Positions 17,030 to 26,499 of a DNA stretch of 64,000 nucleotides are shown here, in pieces. Both the position numbers and the translations under genes were made by a program. This stretch comes from Bog-159 sp963707465. Its GTDB lineage: Bacteria; Acidobacteriota; Terriglobia; Bryobacterales; Bryobacteraceae. Under the pieces are notes generated by a model that was not told the DNA's origin, made no database searches, and saw only the letters and a program-made list of their open reading frames with translations. Where the stretch lies: positions 1,922,001 to 1,986,000 of the forward strand of contig CAVPQK010000015.1 of the NCBI GenBank assembly GCA_963707465.1. Direction: 5' to 3'. Each line of letters opens with the position of its first letter. Within the stretch, counting starts at the first letter, position 1.

Positions 17030-18439
17030 GTGGACGCGCCGCTTATCACCATGACAGAAAACAAAAAGACTCTTTTTATCGGGGAGGACGGAAAGAACCT
17101 GGTATTCACTTTCATCCTGGTCAGTTCGTTGTTCCTCCTCTGGGGTGTCTGCAACGGCATGATCGACGTGATGGACAAGCATTTCCAGGAGGAGCTCAGC
17201 CTGACCAAGTCCCAATCCGCCTGGGTGCAGTTCGCGCACTATCTCGGCTACTTCCTGATGTCGGTGCCCGCCGGATGGCTGGCCACCAAGCTGGGATACA
17301 AGGGCGGCATCATCACCGGATTGCTGATTGTCGCGGCCGGCGGATTATGGTTCATTCCGGCGACGCAAATCAACGCCCTGGTTCACGAAGGGCGCGTCTC
17401 GCCCAACATCGCCTTCGTCGGGTTCCTGGCCGGCGTCTGCGCCATAGCCACCGGTCTCACGTTTCTCGAAACCATCGCCAACCCCTACACCACTGTGCTG
17501 GGAGCCAGGCAATATGCGGCCACCCGCATCAATCTGGCGCAGTCGTGCAACGGTGTGGGCTGGATTTTCGGGCCCATCATCGGCAGCATGTATTTCTACT
17601 CGAAAGATGCGGCGGGCCACAGCACCGGCAGCCAGACCCTCTACATCCCCTACGCCGCCATCGCGGTTGTGGTGATCGTGCTAGCCATTGTCTTCTACTT
17701 CGCCGATATTCCCGATATCAAGACGGGCGACGATTACCATTTGGACGACGCCGCGCCGGGCTCCGCGGCCCGCTCCATCTGGTCGCACCCGCATTTCGTA
17801 ATGGCGGTGGCGGCGCAGTTCTTTTACGTAGCCGCGCAGGCCGGCATATTTAGTTTTTTCATCAATTACATGACGTCCGAAGTGCCGCCTATTCCCGGTT
17901 CCTGGCAGACCGGCCTCGCCAGTGTCTCATCGCATTCCAGTTTCCTGCAGAGCTGGCTCTCCGGCTGGTTCGAGACCAGTGCCGGAGGCGTGCTGGGTAT
18001 GAGCAACAAAGGCGCATCGAACCTGGCCTCACTCGGTTTCGTCTGTTTCCTCGCCGGCCGTTTCAGTGGCGCGGGTCTGCTGCGGAAATTCGCCGCCCAC
18101 AAGGTCCTCGGTATTTACAGCGTGGTGAACGTGGGCGCCACCGTGCTGGTCTTCTGCAAGCTGGGATGGCTGTCGGTGGCCTGCGTATTTCTGAGTTACT
18201 TCTTCATGTCGATCATGTTCCCGACCATCTTTGCCTTGGGAATATTCGGCCTCGGCGCGCGCGCGAAAAAAGCATCGGCATTCATTGTCATGGCGATCAT
18301 GGGCGGCGCGATTCTGCCCAAACTGATGGGTTACGTGGCGGACAAGTACGATATGTCCCGCGGTTTCATCGTGCCGGCGGCCTGCTTCCTGGTGGTGGCC
18401 TTCTACGGCTTCAACTGGCCCCGTTTCAGCAAGGCTTGA
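17030..18439 (+). CDS. fucP: L-fucose:proton symporter FucP-like (MFS)
   Basis: 469-residue membrane transporter of the FucP/FHS branch of the major facilitator superfamily, predicted to import L-fucose with protons. Typical segments are SSLFLLWGVCNGMIDVMDKH, AHYLGYFLMSVPAGWLATKL, GLTFLETIANPYTTVLG and FGLGARAKKASAFIVMAIMG. It is a little longer than E. coli FucP (438) because of an insert near GSWQTGLASVSSHSSFLQSW between the two halves. The GTG at 17030 has GAGGG upstream; an ATG at 17051 is possible. It is convergent with the S9 peptidase, six bases apart. Confidence 0.88.
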   Translation: MDAPLITMTENKKTLFIGEDGKNLVFTFILVSSLFLLWGVCNGMIDVMDKHFQEELSLTKSQSAWVQFAHYLGYFLMSVPAGWLATKLGYKGGIITGLLIVAAGGLWFIPATQINALVHEGRVSPNIAFVGFLAGVCAIATGLTFLETIANPYTTVLGARQYAATRINLAQSCNGVGWIFGPIIGSMYFYSKDAAGHSTGSQTLYIPYAAIAVVVIVLAIVFYFADIPDIKTGDDYHLDDAAPGSAARSIWSHPHFVMAVAAQFFYVAAQAGIFSFFINYMTSEVPPIPGSWQTGLASVSSHSSFLQSWLSGWFETSAGGVLGMSNKGASNLASLGFVCFLAGRFSGAGLLRKFAAHKVLGIYSVVNVGATVLVFCKLGWLSVACVFLSYFFMSIMFPTIFALGIFGLGARAKKASAFIVMAIMGGAILPKLMGYVADKYDMSRGFIVPAACFLVVAFYGFNWPRFSKA

Positions 18440-18445
18440 TCGCTC

Positions 18446-20926
18446 TTACCGCGCCTCAGCCGCCATGCGCGGCCCCGCGTCTTTCACGTATTTGTCAAAC
18501 CAGCGAAGCATCTCGTAAATGAGCTGCTCGTTCGATTCCATGGCCGTATACCAGTGCGGCTCGTGCGGCAGCAGCACCAGGCGGGCGGTGCCGCCGTTGC
18601 CTCGGATTGCCTCGTACAGCTTGCTGGATTGCAGTGGCGTGGTGCCAGGATTGGCGTCTTCCGCGCCGTGCATGATCAGAAGCGGCGTCTTCAGTTTGTT
18701 CGCGGAGAAAAAGGGCGAGACCTTCAGATAGACATCCGGCGCCTCCCAAACCGATCGCCGTTCGTTCTGGAAACCGAATGGCGTGAGCGTCTTGTTGTAG
18801 GAGCCGCTGGTCGCCACACCGGCCCGGAACAAATCGGAGTGCGCCACCAGGTTGGCCGTCATCAAAGCGCCGTGGCTATGCCCCGTCACTCCGATGCGGT
18901 TGGGATCGGCCACGCCCTGCCGCACCGCTTCGTCGACCGCGGCCTTCGCGTCGGCGACGAGCTGGTCCAGATAAGTATCGTACGCTTTCTTCGGATCGCC
19001 GATGATAGGGAACGAAGCGTCGTCGATAATCGCGTACCCTCCCAGCAGCAACAGTCTGTATTCATAGAGCTGCGTGAAGGTTTGCTGCGAGCCTGTCACT
19101 TGCCCGGCCGTCGAAGCATCCGCGTAGTCGAGAGGATAGGCGTAGAGAATCGTCGGAACGCGCGTGCCCTGCTGGTAGCCGGGCGGCGTATAGAGCGTGA
19201 ACGACAAGTCCAGCCCGTCGGCGCGCTTGTACTTGACCAGCCGCTTCTGAATCGCACGCACCGCCGGCGTGGGATCGGGAATGTGCGTCACCGCGACCCT
19301 GGCGGAAGTAAAGCGCGCTTCCCCAGCCGCCGCATCGACGGAGTTTCCCAAAGTTCGCGCGAACGCGTTGGGAGGGTCGGCCGGCGATTGATGCCAGGTA
19401 ACGAACGTCCGCGCGTCCGGCCCGGTAAACGAGAGAAATCGCTCGTAGGCAGTCTTATCGCTGCGAAACAGGCGTTCGGATTTTAGCGTAGTCAGATTGA
19501 GCCGGTCGAGGAAAGGCCGGTCTCCGTCGGGCGACGCGCCCCTTCCCTGCAGGTAAATGGAATCGCCGTCCTGGCGAATGACCCAGGATCCGTTGGCGAG
19601 CTCGCGCCTCACGGGAGAGCCCGGATTCTTGTAGCTTTCGTCGGTCGAGAGATCCCAAATCAGGCGAGGTTTCGATTGCGGCTCGTCGGCGTCGATCGCG
19701 AAAGTACGTCTCCAGTGCCGGTTGTTATCGTACTCGGTCAAAAGCGCGACGTTCGCTCTCTCGCTCCAATTCAAGCCGGCATAACGCTGCTCGGTGCGCG
19801 TGATTTCGACGGCGGCCGCTTTGAAGGGCGCCTTCGCCAGCATGATCTTGTCGCGCGCCGGAACGTTCACATTCCAATCGCCGCCATCCAACGCTTCCGC
19901 CCACACCAGCGTCGCCGGATCGGTGGCGCGCCAGGAGAAATCGCGCGGGCCTGTCGGAACGCCATGGATGGGAACGCGATCCGCCAGCGGAAGCGACGCG
20001 ATGGTATGGGCCGCCACGTGCGTGCGTTGGGATACATCCCAGACTTCGACTTCATTCGGAAAGCGATCGTACGTGGTCACATACGAGTAAGGCTTGTGGA
20101 TGGCCGTGACCAGGATGTGCTGGCCATCCGGCGCGGGATCGACCGAATCGTAATTTCCCGGCTTTCCAATCGGCGTGATCGCCCCTGTCGCCGCATCGAT
20201 CAAAGCGAGTTGCGACGCCGCAAAGTAATCGAAGAGATCCTCGTCGTGCTTGTTGCCCAGCGTATCGCGGTTTTCGTAGGTGCTGCTCTGTCCTTTTTCC
20301 CCTTCGGTCTCCTGGATGCTCGGGCCCATCGGCATGGTTGGCTCCGCGGGCGGCGCTCCCATGCCCTTGGGCACCAGCTTCACCAGGAGCGTCTTCTGGT
20401 CGGGCATCCAGCCCAGTTCGTCGCCGAACATGGGGTTGAGCCGCACTCCGGGCACGCCATGCGCTTCCCCCGTTTTTGCATTCCCGATCCAGAGCTCGAC
20501 CGACTCGGCAGCGATATTGACGAACGCAAATCGCTTTCCGTCCGCGGCCCAGACCGGGTCGCCGGGGCAGGCTCCCGCGGGCACCGCGACATGCGTCTCG
20601 GCCCCACCGGCGATGCGCACCAGGTCGAATTTGGTGGCGCAGGGCGTGATGCCGTACCCGCCGGGGGTGTCGTGCTTGCTGTGATTCTTGGGCTCCACGC
20701 GCACGCCGGCCAGGCGCAGGAAAGGCGTCGCCACTCGCGAAATCGACGGGTACTGCTGCCACGAGACCAGCCCAATCGTGTCGTGCGTAGGGCTCACCAC
20801 CGGAGAAGGCGGCGCGGGCGCGCGCATGACATCCAGAATGTTTTTCGGCGGCTGGTTGTATTGCGCCGCAATCGGCACGCACACGGCGCAGGCTAAGAGA
20901 TACCGCAACGCGGTCCGTACAGTCAT
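18446..20926 (-). CDS. Exported S9-family prolyl oligopeptidase-like serine peptidase
   Basis: 826 residues with a signal peptide (YLLACAVCVPIAAQ), so probably periplasmic. The N-terminal two thirds form a propeller-like region (PVWAADGKRFAFVNI, NGSWVIRQDGDSIYLQG) and the C-terminus is an alpha/beta-hydrolase domain. The likely triad is Ser684 in GVTGHSHGA, Asp757 in HGAEDANPG and His788 or His791 in LLPHEPHWY. The closest family type appears to be the glutamyl-peptidase-like S9 group. GGAGG lies just before the ATG at 20926. It is convergent with fucP and divergent from the GH29 gene; a direct role in fucose use is not evident. Confidence 0.87.
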   Translation of the reverse strand: MTVRTALRYLLACAVCVPIAAQYNQPPKNILDVMRAPAPPSPVVSPTHDTIGLVSWQQYPSISRVATPFLRLAGVRVEPKNHSKHDTPGGYGITPCATKFDLVRIAGGAETHVAVPAGACPGDPVWAADGKRFAFVNIAAESVELWIGNAKTGEAHGVPGVRLNPMFGDELGWMPDQKTLLVKLVPKGMGAPPAEPTMPMGPSIQETEGEKGQSSTYENRDTLGNKHDEDLFDYFAASQLALIDAATGAITPIGKPGNYDSVDPAPDGQHILVTAIHKPYSYVTTYDRFPNEVEVWDVSQRTHVAAHTIASLPLADRVPIHGVPTGPRDFSWRATDPATLVWAEALDGGDWNVNVPARDKIMLAKAPFKAAAVEITRTEQRYAGLNWSERANVALLTEYDNNRHWRRTFAIDADEPQSKPRLIWDLSTDESYKNPGSPVRRELANGSWVIRQDGDSIYLQGRGASPDGDRPFLDRLNLTTLKSERLFRSDKTAYERFLSFTGPDARTFVTWHQSPADPPNAFARTLGNSVDAAAGEARFTSARVAVTHIPDPTPAVRAIQKRLVKYKRADGLDLSFTLYTPPGYQQGTRVPTILYAYPLDYADASTAGQVTGSQQTFTQLYEYRLLLLGGYAIIDDASFPIIGDPKKAYDTYLDQLVADAKAAVDEAVRQGVADPNRIGVTGHSHGALMTANLVAHSDLFRAGVATSGSYNKTLTPFGFQNERRSVWEAPDVYLKVSPFFSANKLKTPLLIMHGAEDANPGTTPLQSSKLYEAIRGNGGTARLVLLPHEPHWYTAMESNEQLIYEMLRWFDKYVKDAGPRMAAEAR

Positions 20927-20998
20927 CTTTCCTCCATGGAACTGGCTCGATCCGCTTGATTATATCCGAGTCCGCACAACCATGAATGCAGCCATGAA

Positions 20999-22507
20999 TT
21001 GACAAACCACCGCGAATCGGATACGGTACGTTTCGTGCGCTTCACAAGGCTGTTATCGCTCTCGCTTCTCTCTGCCGCCCTCGCCGGCGCGCAGAATTAT
21101 CAGCCCAACTGGCAATCGCTCGACCAGCGCGCCACGCCCGCCTGGTTCACCGGCGCCAAGTTCGGGATCTTCATCCACTGGGGCGTCTATTCGGTGCCGT
21201 CCTACGCGCCGGTGCTTCCCGGCAAGCTGGCCTACGCCGAATGGTATTGGCACGCCATCACCGAAGGACGGAAGCCCGGCGCCGATCCGGTGGACGCCGG
21301 ATCATGGGCTTATCACCAGCGCATGTTCGGCGCGGATTACGATTACCGCGACTTCGCGCCGCACTTCCGCGCCGAATTGTTCGATCCCGATCATTGGGCT
21401 GACGTATTCCTGCGCTCCGGCGCGAAATATGTCGCCCTCACCTCCAAGCACCACGAAGGTTTTGCGCTCTGGCCCAGTAAGGAAGCCTCCCGCACCTGGG
21501 GGCGCCCGTGGAACGCCGTGGAGATCGGCCCGCACCGCGACCTGCTCGGCGACCTCACCACCGCCGTGCGCGCCAAAGGCCTGCGCATGGGCATTTATTA
21601 TTCGCTCTACGAGTGGTACAACCCGCTCTATCTTTCCGACAAACCCCGCTACGTCGCCGAGCACATGATGCCGCAGTTTAAGGATGTGGTCACGCGCTAC
21701 AAGCCGTCCATCATCTTCAGCGACGGCGAATGGGAGATGAATTCGAGCGATTGGCGCAGCCCCGAACTGCTCGCGTGGCTGTACAACGAGTCGCCCGTCA
21801 AAGACGAGGTAGTGGTGGACGACCGCTGGGGCAAAGACACCCGCCACAAGCACGGCGGCTACTGGACCACCGAATACACGCCCGGCATGAGCGGCATGGA
21901 TCACCCTTGGGAAGAGAGCCGCGGGATGGGCTTTTCGTACGGCTATAATCGCGCCGAACGCCTGGAGGATTATCACACCGGCCGCGAGCTAGTCATTCTG
22001 CTGACCGACATCGTGAGCCGCGGCGGCAATCTGCTGCTGGACATCGGTCCCGCGGCGGACGGCACCATTCCGGTAATCATGGAGGAGCGCCTGCTCCAGA
22101 TCGGCGCCTGGCTGAAGGTGAACGGCGAGGCCATCTACGGCACCAGGCCGTGGAAGGCCACGCGCCAGTGGAGCGCGGGCGAGGTCCCCAAGATCGACTA
22201 CAACGCGGAGTTCAACACCAACTACGATGTGGCGAAATTATCCGGCAAACCCGAAGGCGGCAAGGCTTCCATCGAGGCGTTCTTCACCTCCAAAGGCGGC
22301 GATCTGTACGCGATCCTGCCGCGCTGGCCGGGTCGCCAGTTCACCGTGAAGGGATACGAAGGCGCCAAGCCGTCGCGCGTGACGTTGCTCGGAGCCGCTA
22401 CTCCGCTGCGCTCCAAATCCAGCGCGGGCGCGGTAACGGTCGATCTGCCCGAGTTGCCCGAAGATTTGCTCGGGCAGCCGGCCTGGGTGCTGAAGCTCAG
22501 CCGCTGA
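20999..22507 (+). CDS. Exported GH29 alpha-L-fucosidase
   Basis: About 490-502 residues. The N-terminus has a signal peptide (LLSLSLLSAALAGAQ), then the GH29 fold: WFTGAKFGIFIHWGVYSVPS, KYVALTSKHHEGFALWPS, and the nucleophile region SIIFSDGEWEMNS, with the aspartate of SDG as the likely nucleophile. RGGNLLLDIGPAADGTIP is also typical. The TTG start at 20999 is weak; a GTG at 21035 giving a compact signal peptide is equally plausible. It would release terminal L-fucose from glycans in the periplasm or outside, feeding FucP. It is convergent with the alpha/beta-hydrolase gene. Confidence 0.9.
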   Translation: MTNHRESDTVRFVRFTRLLSLSLLSAALAGAQNYQPNWQSLDQRATPAWFTGAKFGIFIHWGVYSVPSYAPVLPGKLAYAEWYWHAITEGRKPGADPVDAGSWAYHQRMFGADYDYRDFAPHFRAELFDPDHWADVFLRSGAKYVALTSKHHEGFALWPSKEASRTWGRPWNAVEIGPHRDLLGDLTTAVRAKGLRMGIYYSLYEWYNPLYLSDKPRYVAEHMMPQFKDVVTRYKPSIIFSDGEWEMNSSDWRSPELLAWLYNESPVKDEVVVDDRWGKDTRHKHGGYWTTEYTPGMSGMDHPWEESRGMGFSYGYNRAERLEDYHTGRELVILLTDIVSRGGNLLLDIGPAADGTIPVIMEERLLQIGAWLKVNGEAIYGTRPWKATRQWSAGEVPKIDYNAEFNTNYDVAKLSGKPEGGKASIEAFFTSKGGDLYAILPRWPGRQFTVKGYEGAKPSRVTLLGAATPLRSKSSAGAVTVDLPELPEDLLGQPAWVLKLSR

Positions 22508-22513
22508 TACGTG

Positions 22514-23431
22514 TCACCGGCCTTTCTTCCCTTGCAGCAGCGGCTCGATGTTTCCCAAATGAAGCGTCCGGGCGAGGAAGCGGGCGCGATCCGCCAAGGC
22601 AGCAATATCATCGATGTCGTGGCCCGATTCGTACCACTTCAGTTCCTTCGGCCCAGTGGCGGCCTTGAAGAAATCCTCCGCATCCTTAATGGGCACTCCC
22701 GGATCTTGCAAAGCAGACTGGAACAGTTTGGGGATCGCCGGGGCCTGGCCGATATAGTTCTTCGCATCGACTACCGAAATTACCTCCAGAAAGTGGGGCA
22801 GCTTATCGCCGAGCTCCTTTCGCACGCCGACGGCCCAAGGTCCGGGGCTCGTTGCGATGTGGATACTCATCCCCAGCAACCCGACTTCAAAGACCGCGGC
22901 CCGAAATCGATCGTCGATGCTTACGGCAACTGCGCCCATCATTGCGCCGGAGCTGTGGCCGGCCATGGCCAGCCGCAATGGGTCGACGTCCGCTCGGGCT
23001 TCCAGCACGTCGGCTGCCCGGCGCAGGCCAATCACATCCGCGATCAACTGATCTCTGGCTTGTTCCGCGGTGCCGCCGGGTAGTCCTTCCGCCTCTCCAA
23101 CCAGGAGAGAAACAGCCCCGGCCCGCGCCATCAGAACGGCGTTACCCAGGAACCTGATCGCGCCCCCGGAGTGCATCCAAACAATCGCAGGCTTGCGGCC
23201 CGGCCCACTCGGAGCAACCAGATATCCCGGCATGTGCGCGCCGTTTGGAAGAGCGTAACTGATCGAATAGAGTCGATAGCCCTCCCTGGAAGCCAGCTCT
23301 TTCTGCTCGATGTTAAGCGGCGCAGCGCGGTCATAGCGATACAACGCAGCCAGATCACCGGGGATTTGCGGGCGAGCACTGCCCGCCATAAGAATCCACG
23401 CGACGACGGGGATGAAGTGTTTCACGCTCAT
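22514..23431 (-). CDS. Exported alpha/beta-hydrolase (dienelactone-hydrolase-like)
   Basis: 305 residues with a signal peptide (FIPVVAWILMAGSA). Hydrolase features are the strand KPAIVWMHSGGAIRF, the nucleophile elbow MAGHSSGAMMG and a late histidine in WYESGHDID. A dienelactone-hydrolase or acetyl-esterase-like activity fits. AGGAGA precedes the ATG at 23431. It lies between the two fucosidase genes and could remove acyl groups from glycans, but that is only inference from position. Confidence 0.82.
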   Translation of the reverse strand: MSVKHFIPVVAWILMAGSARPQIPGDLAALYRYDRAAPLNIEQKELASREGYRLYSISYALPNGAHMPGYLVAPSGPGRKPAIVWMHSGGAIRFLGNAVLMARAGAVSLLVGEAEGLPGGTAEQARDQLIADVIGLRRAADVLEARADVDPLRLAMAGHSSGAMMGAVAVSIDDRFRAAVFEVGLLGMSIHIATSPGPWAVGVRKELGDKLPHFLEVISVVDAKNYIGQAPAIPKLFQSALQDPGVPIKDAEDFFKAATGPKELKWYESGHDIDDIAALADRARFLARTLHLGNIEPLLQGKKGR

Positions 23432-23595
23432 TCTCCTGATAGCATTCTCAGCCCCATTGCCGGAACGGCTGTCGAATCAGCCATTCTCGCGGTGGCGCCC
23501 TGTGAGCCTTCGGCACGCTGTCAAACTGATTACCACAGTGCTACCGACTCTTTTCTCCATGCCCAAGCCAATCTATAATCAAAGCAGGCAGCCCA

Positions 23596-23838
23596 ATGAC
23601 TGAATGCCGTTATACCGTTCTGTTTGAACCCGCCGAAGAAGGCGGTTTTGTTGCCACCTGCCCGGCTCTCCCCGGCTCGGTGACCGAGGGCGACACCCTG
23701 GAGGAAGCACGGGTGATGGTGAAGGACGCCATCCGAGGGTACCTGGAGAGCCTTGCCATGGACGGCCTGCCTACTCCCGAGGACCCTAAGCTGCGCGAAG
23801 AGCCGGCCACCGAAGAGATCGAAGTCGCGGTCCCGTGA
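23596..23838 (+). CDS. HicB-type antitoxin, orphan
   Basis: 80 residues with the complete HicB fold: YTVLFEPAEEGGFVATCPAL, GSVTEGDTLEEARVMVKDAI and a C-terminal acidic tail. There is a TATAAT at 23574-23579, 16 bases ahead of the ATG, suggesting a very short leader. No HicA toxin gene precedes it. After the stop the DNA reads VNRLPS and then, one frame over, PITFSSTLLAL, which may be the last trace of a hicA gene. HicB proteins silence HicA mRNA interferases and bind their own promoters; here the partner appears lost. Confidence 0.8.
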   Translation: MTECRYTVLFEPAEEGGFVATCPALPGSVTEGDTLEEARVMVKDAIRGYLESLAMDGLPTPEDPKLREEPATEEIEVAVP

Positions 23839-23912
23839 ACCGGCTCCCATCACATTCTCAAGCACCCTGCTCGCCCTATAGCCCGCATCACTGACGTGCA
23901 CAGCCAGCCGAG

Positions 23913-26402
23913 TCACTCGATATCCTGCACTCCCACCGGCTCCAACAACAGCGACTGAAAGTACATCAAATATCGAACCGAGTCCTCCGCCGGCCGGATG
24001 CTCACCGTATATTCGCCCGCTTTGCCAATCTCGACAGAGCCTAAATCGAAAGTCTTATACTGATATCCCTCGCCAGTCGCGCCGACCACCCCAGTGACAG
24101 TTTGCCCACCAATCTCGACGACATACTTCCGGTTCGCCCACTCGCTCCGGGCGGAATACCGGATCGTCACCTTATATCGCCCCGCCTGGCTCACCAATAG
24201 CCGCCATGTCACCGAATCCTGCGGCCCGGTCCATTTCGAAATATGAAATTTCCCGGCGCGGTTGAATCGTTTCACCGCGCGGCCCGCCGTCACCGCCGTC
24301 AAGTAATCCAACTCGAACGGCGAATCGCTGCCTTGCGTAACGATCGGCGGATCGGCCCGCAGCGCGCCGCCCAATTCCAGCACCACCACCGTGTCGATCT
24401 CATCTGGGCTGCGCGCCGGCAGCGACACCGCGAGCCCATCGTGCTCTCGCGCCACCGCCAGTTTCCGCGACGGCTCGGCCAGCAGATACGCGCCGCTGAC
24501 CTCCGCATGGAAGCCCGATAGGCGCAGCACCGCGTCGCCCGGCCAACTGAACACGTGCAGGTAAACCCTGCCGCCCTTGACGGTGCATCGTCCCCAAGGC
24601 GCTTCCGGCAGCGGACAAGCCGATGTCCCGTAGATGCTTTCCCCGTTTTGCCGCATCCACGCGCCCACTTTTTCGAGCGTCTTCACGCTCGGCGCGGGCA
24701 CCGTGCCATCGCCCATGGGGCCAATGTTCAGCAGATAATTTCCGCCCTTGCTCACAATTTCGACCAGCCGCTGAATCACATTGCCCGGCGATTTCCATTG
24801 CTGGTCGAACTGGCTGTAGCCCCATGTAGTGTTCAACGTCTGCGGCGTTTCCCAATACTCTTCGAGTCCGCCCGTGGGCATGCCGTTGTCGTTCAAGTCC
24901 TGGTAATCGCCCAGCAGTTCCTCGCCGTAGCTGCCCACGCGCCCGTTAATCAGGCACTGCGGTTGCAATGTCCGCACCAGGTTCACAAACTCGAGAGCAT
25001 GCTCGGCCGTATCCATGCCGCGGTCGAACCACACCAGCCCCAACGGGCCATAGTTAGTCAATAGCTCGCGCAACTGCGGTTTCGACTTGCGCTCCAGATA
25101 GCTGGCGAAGTTTTTTTTGGAGCGGTCGTAGTCCCAGTTGTTGCCATAACCATCCGGATCTTCCCAATCTTCCCGATGCGAGTAATACACGCAGAATCGA
25201 ATGCCCGCGGCGGCGCACGCTTCAGACAGCTCCTTCAACGGGTCGCGCCCGAATCCGGCCCAGTCCACGATGTTGTACTGGCTCACGCGCGAATGGTACA
25301 TGGCGAATCCATCGTGATGCTTCGCCGTGATCACCAGGTATTTCATCCCGGCGGCCTTGGCCAGCGCCACCCATTCCGTGGCGTTGAAGTGGACCGGGTT
25401 CAGTCCGCGCGCCATCTCCCGATATTCCTTCACCGGAATATTGAACCGCTGCATGATCCATTCCGCCTCTGTCCCGACCGGCACGCGGTGGCCTTTCCAT
25501 TCTCCGGCCAGCAGCGAATACGGACCCCAGTGAATGAACATGCCGAACTTATCGCGCCGGAACCACTCCATGCGCTCCGCATCGTTGGGCAGTCCGCCCG
25601 CGGCCCATTCCACGCCCTGCGCGAAAAGCTTGCGGAATTCCGGGCATGCCAGGTTCGGGTTGGGTTCGTCTTTCCACGTGTGCCCCAGCATGGTCGTGTA
25701 CACCCGGCCTTTGCCGTAATCGCGCACCCAGTCCATCGGCTCGTTCTGATGCGAGATCTCCGAGTGAGCGTAAGTCAGGATAGTCAATCCCTCGGCCGGC
25801 CCGTGCTGGCCGTGCGTGAGTTGCTCGGAGGGTTGCATCCAGGTGCGTGGCAATCCGCGCGTGATCGGATGCGTGGTGTCGAGCACATGCACCTCGAAGT
25901 CATGCCGCGGCCCATGCCCCGGATCGAGACCCGTTCCCTGCGGAACCGTCACCACCTTGCCGTCATCGGTGACCCTCAGCCCGGGACCGAAGTTCTTGTC
26001 GCGCCACCCCAGCCCGATCATCTCGTTATACGCGCGCCATTCCAGAAACGCATTGTTCGCGGCGTGGAACGCCACCAGGCCGCCGCCGCCTTTGACATAT
26101 TCTTCGAGCGACTGCTCCACCCGCCGCGGCCAGCGCGTCCCTTCGTGGGTGTGTCCGCCATTGAAGTTGTTGACCACCGCCCGATACCGCGCGAAGTCCG
26201 GATTCCAGGCGCTCAAGTCCCCCGCCGCCGTCGAGACATCCACCGTGAACTTCCCGGTCTCGAGCAGCAGGGCCTTCAGCTCCCGGGTAGCGGTCTGCCA
26301 GTCGTGGTTGTTCATCCCGTCCACAATCAGGACCGGGATCTTATCCTCGCTCCGGGCCGCGACCGCCCAAAGCATCATGACCAAAAACAAAAACGAGCGC
26401 AT
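23913..26402 (-). CDS. Exported ThuA-like domain fused to GH29 alpha-L-fucosidase
   Basis: 829 residues from ATG at 26402 with a signal peptide (RSFLFLVMMLWAVAARS). Residues about 20-265 form a ThuA/trehalose-utilization-like glutamine-amidotransferase fold (IPVLIVDGMNNHDW, GGGLVAFHAANNAF, VLDTTHPITRGLP, YTTMLGHTWKDE). Residues about 275-620 form a GH29 domain (FRRDKFGMFIHWGPYSLLAG, YLVITAKHHDGFAMYHS, GPLGLVWFDRG with the likely nucleophile Asp, GGNYLLNIGPMGDGT). A C-terminal beta-rich module (WRLLVSQAGRYKVTIRYSAR) may bind sugar. The upstream-extended frame (to 26438) crosses a hairpin repeat and is rejected as the start. The second fucosidase of the island has this unusual domain pairing. 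Confidence 0.85.
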   Translation of the reverse strand: MRSFLFLVMMLWAVAARSEDKIPVLIVDGMNNHDWQTATRELKALLLETGKFTVDVSTAAGDLSAWNPDFARYRAVVNNFNGGHTHEGTRWPRRVEQSLEEYVKGGGGLVAFHAANNAFLEWRAYNEMIGLGWRDKNFGPGLRVTDDGKVVTVPQGTGLDPGHGPRHDFEVHVLDTTHPITRGLPRTWMQPSEQLTHGQHGPAEGLTILTYAHSEISHQNEPMDWVRDYGKGRVYTTMLGHTWKDEPNPNLACPEFRKLFAQGVEWAAGGLPNDAERMEWFRRDKFGMFIHWGPYSLLAGEWKGHRVPVGTEAEWIMQRFNIPVKEYREMARGLNPVHFNATEWVALAKAAGMKYLVITAKHHDGFAMYHSRVSQYNIVDWAGFGRDPLKELSEACAAAGIRFCVYYSHREDWEDPDGYGNNWDYDRSKKNFASYLERKSKPQLRELLTNYGPLGLVWFDRGMDTAEHALEFVNLVRTLQPQCLINGRVGSYGEELLGDYQDLNDNGMPTGGLEEYWETPQTLNTTWGYSQFDQQWKSPGNVIQRLVEIVSKGGNYLLNIGPMGDGTVPAPSVKTLEKVGAWMRQNGESIYGTSACPLPEAPWGRCTVKGGRVYLHVFSWPGDAVLRLSGFHAEVSGAYLLAEPSRKLAVAREHDGLAVSLPARSPDEIDTVVVLELGGALRADPPIVTQGSDSPFELDYLTAVTAGRAVKRFNRAGKFHISKWTGPQDSVTWRLLVSQAGRYKVTIRYSARSEWANRKYVVEIGGQTVTGVVGATGEGYQYKTFDLGSVEIGKAGEYTVSIRPAEDSVRYLMYFQSLLLEPVGVQDIE

Positions 26403-26444
26403 GTGGGGCAGGTTGCCAGACCTGCGGCCGATTGTCAATCGGCC
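26403..26444 (+). repeat. Double-hairpin intergenic repeat, family B, copy 1
   Basis: GTGGGGCAGGTTGCCAGAC, then CTGCGGCCGATTGTCAATCGGCC. It separates the ThuA-GH29 ATG from the stub of a second kinase gene. Confidence 0.75.
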
Positions 26445-26499
26445 CCGCCGCCGCGACGATCTCGTATGGCCCCAACCGGGCTCCGGGAGTTAACGTCAT
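26440..26499 (-). pseudogene. 5' stub of a second serine/threonine kinase gene
   Basis: From ATG at 26499 the minus strand encodes MTLTPGARLGPYEIVAAAG, nearly identical to the first 19 residues of the adjacent kinase (MTLTPGTRLGPYEIVAPVG). Homology then stops at a family B repeat, and the open frame ends at 26341 inside the next gene. The ATG overlaps the stop of the intact kinase (ATGA), as if two kinase genes once stood in tandem. Confidence 0.75.
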
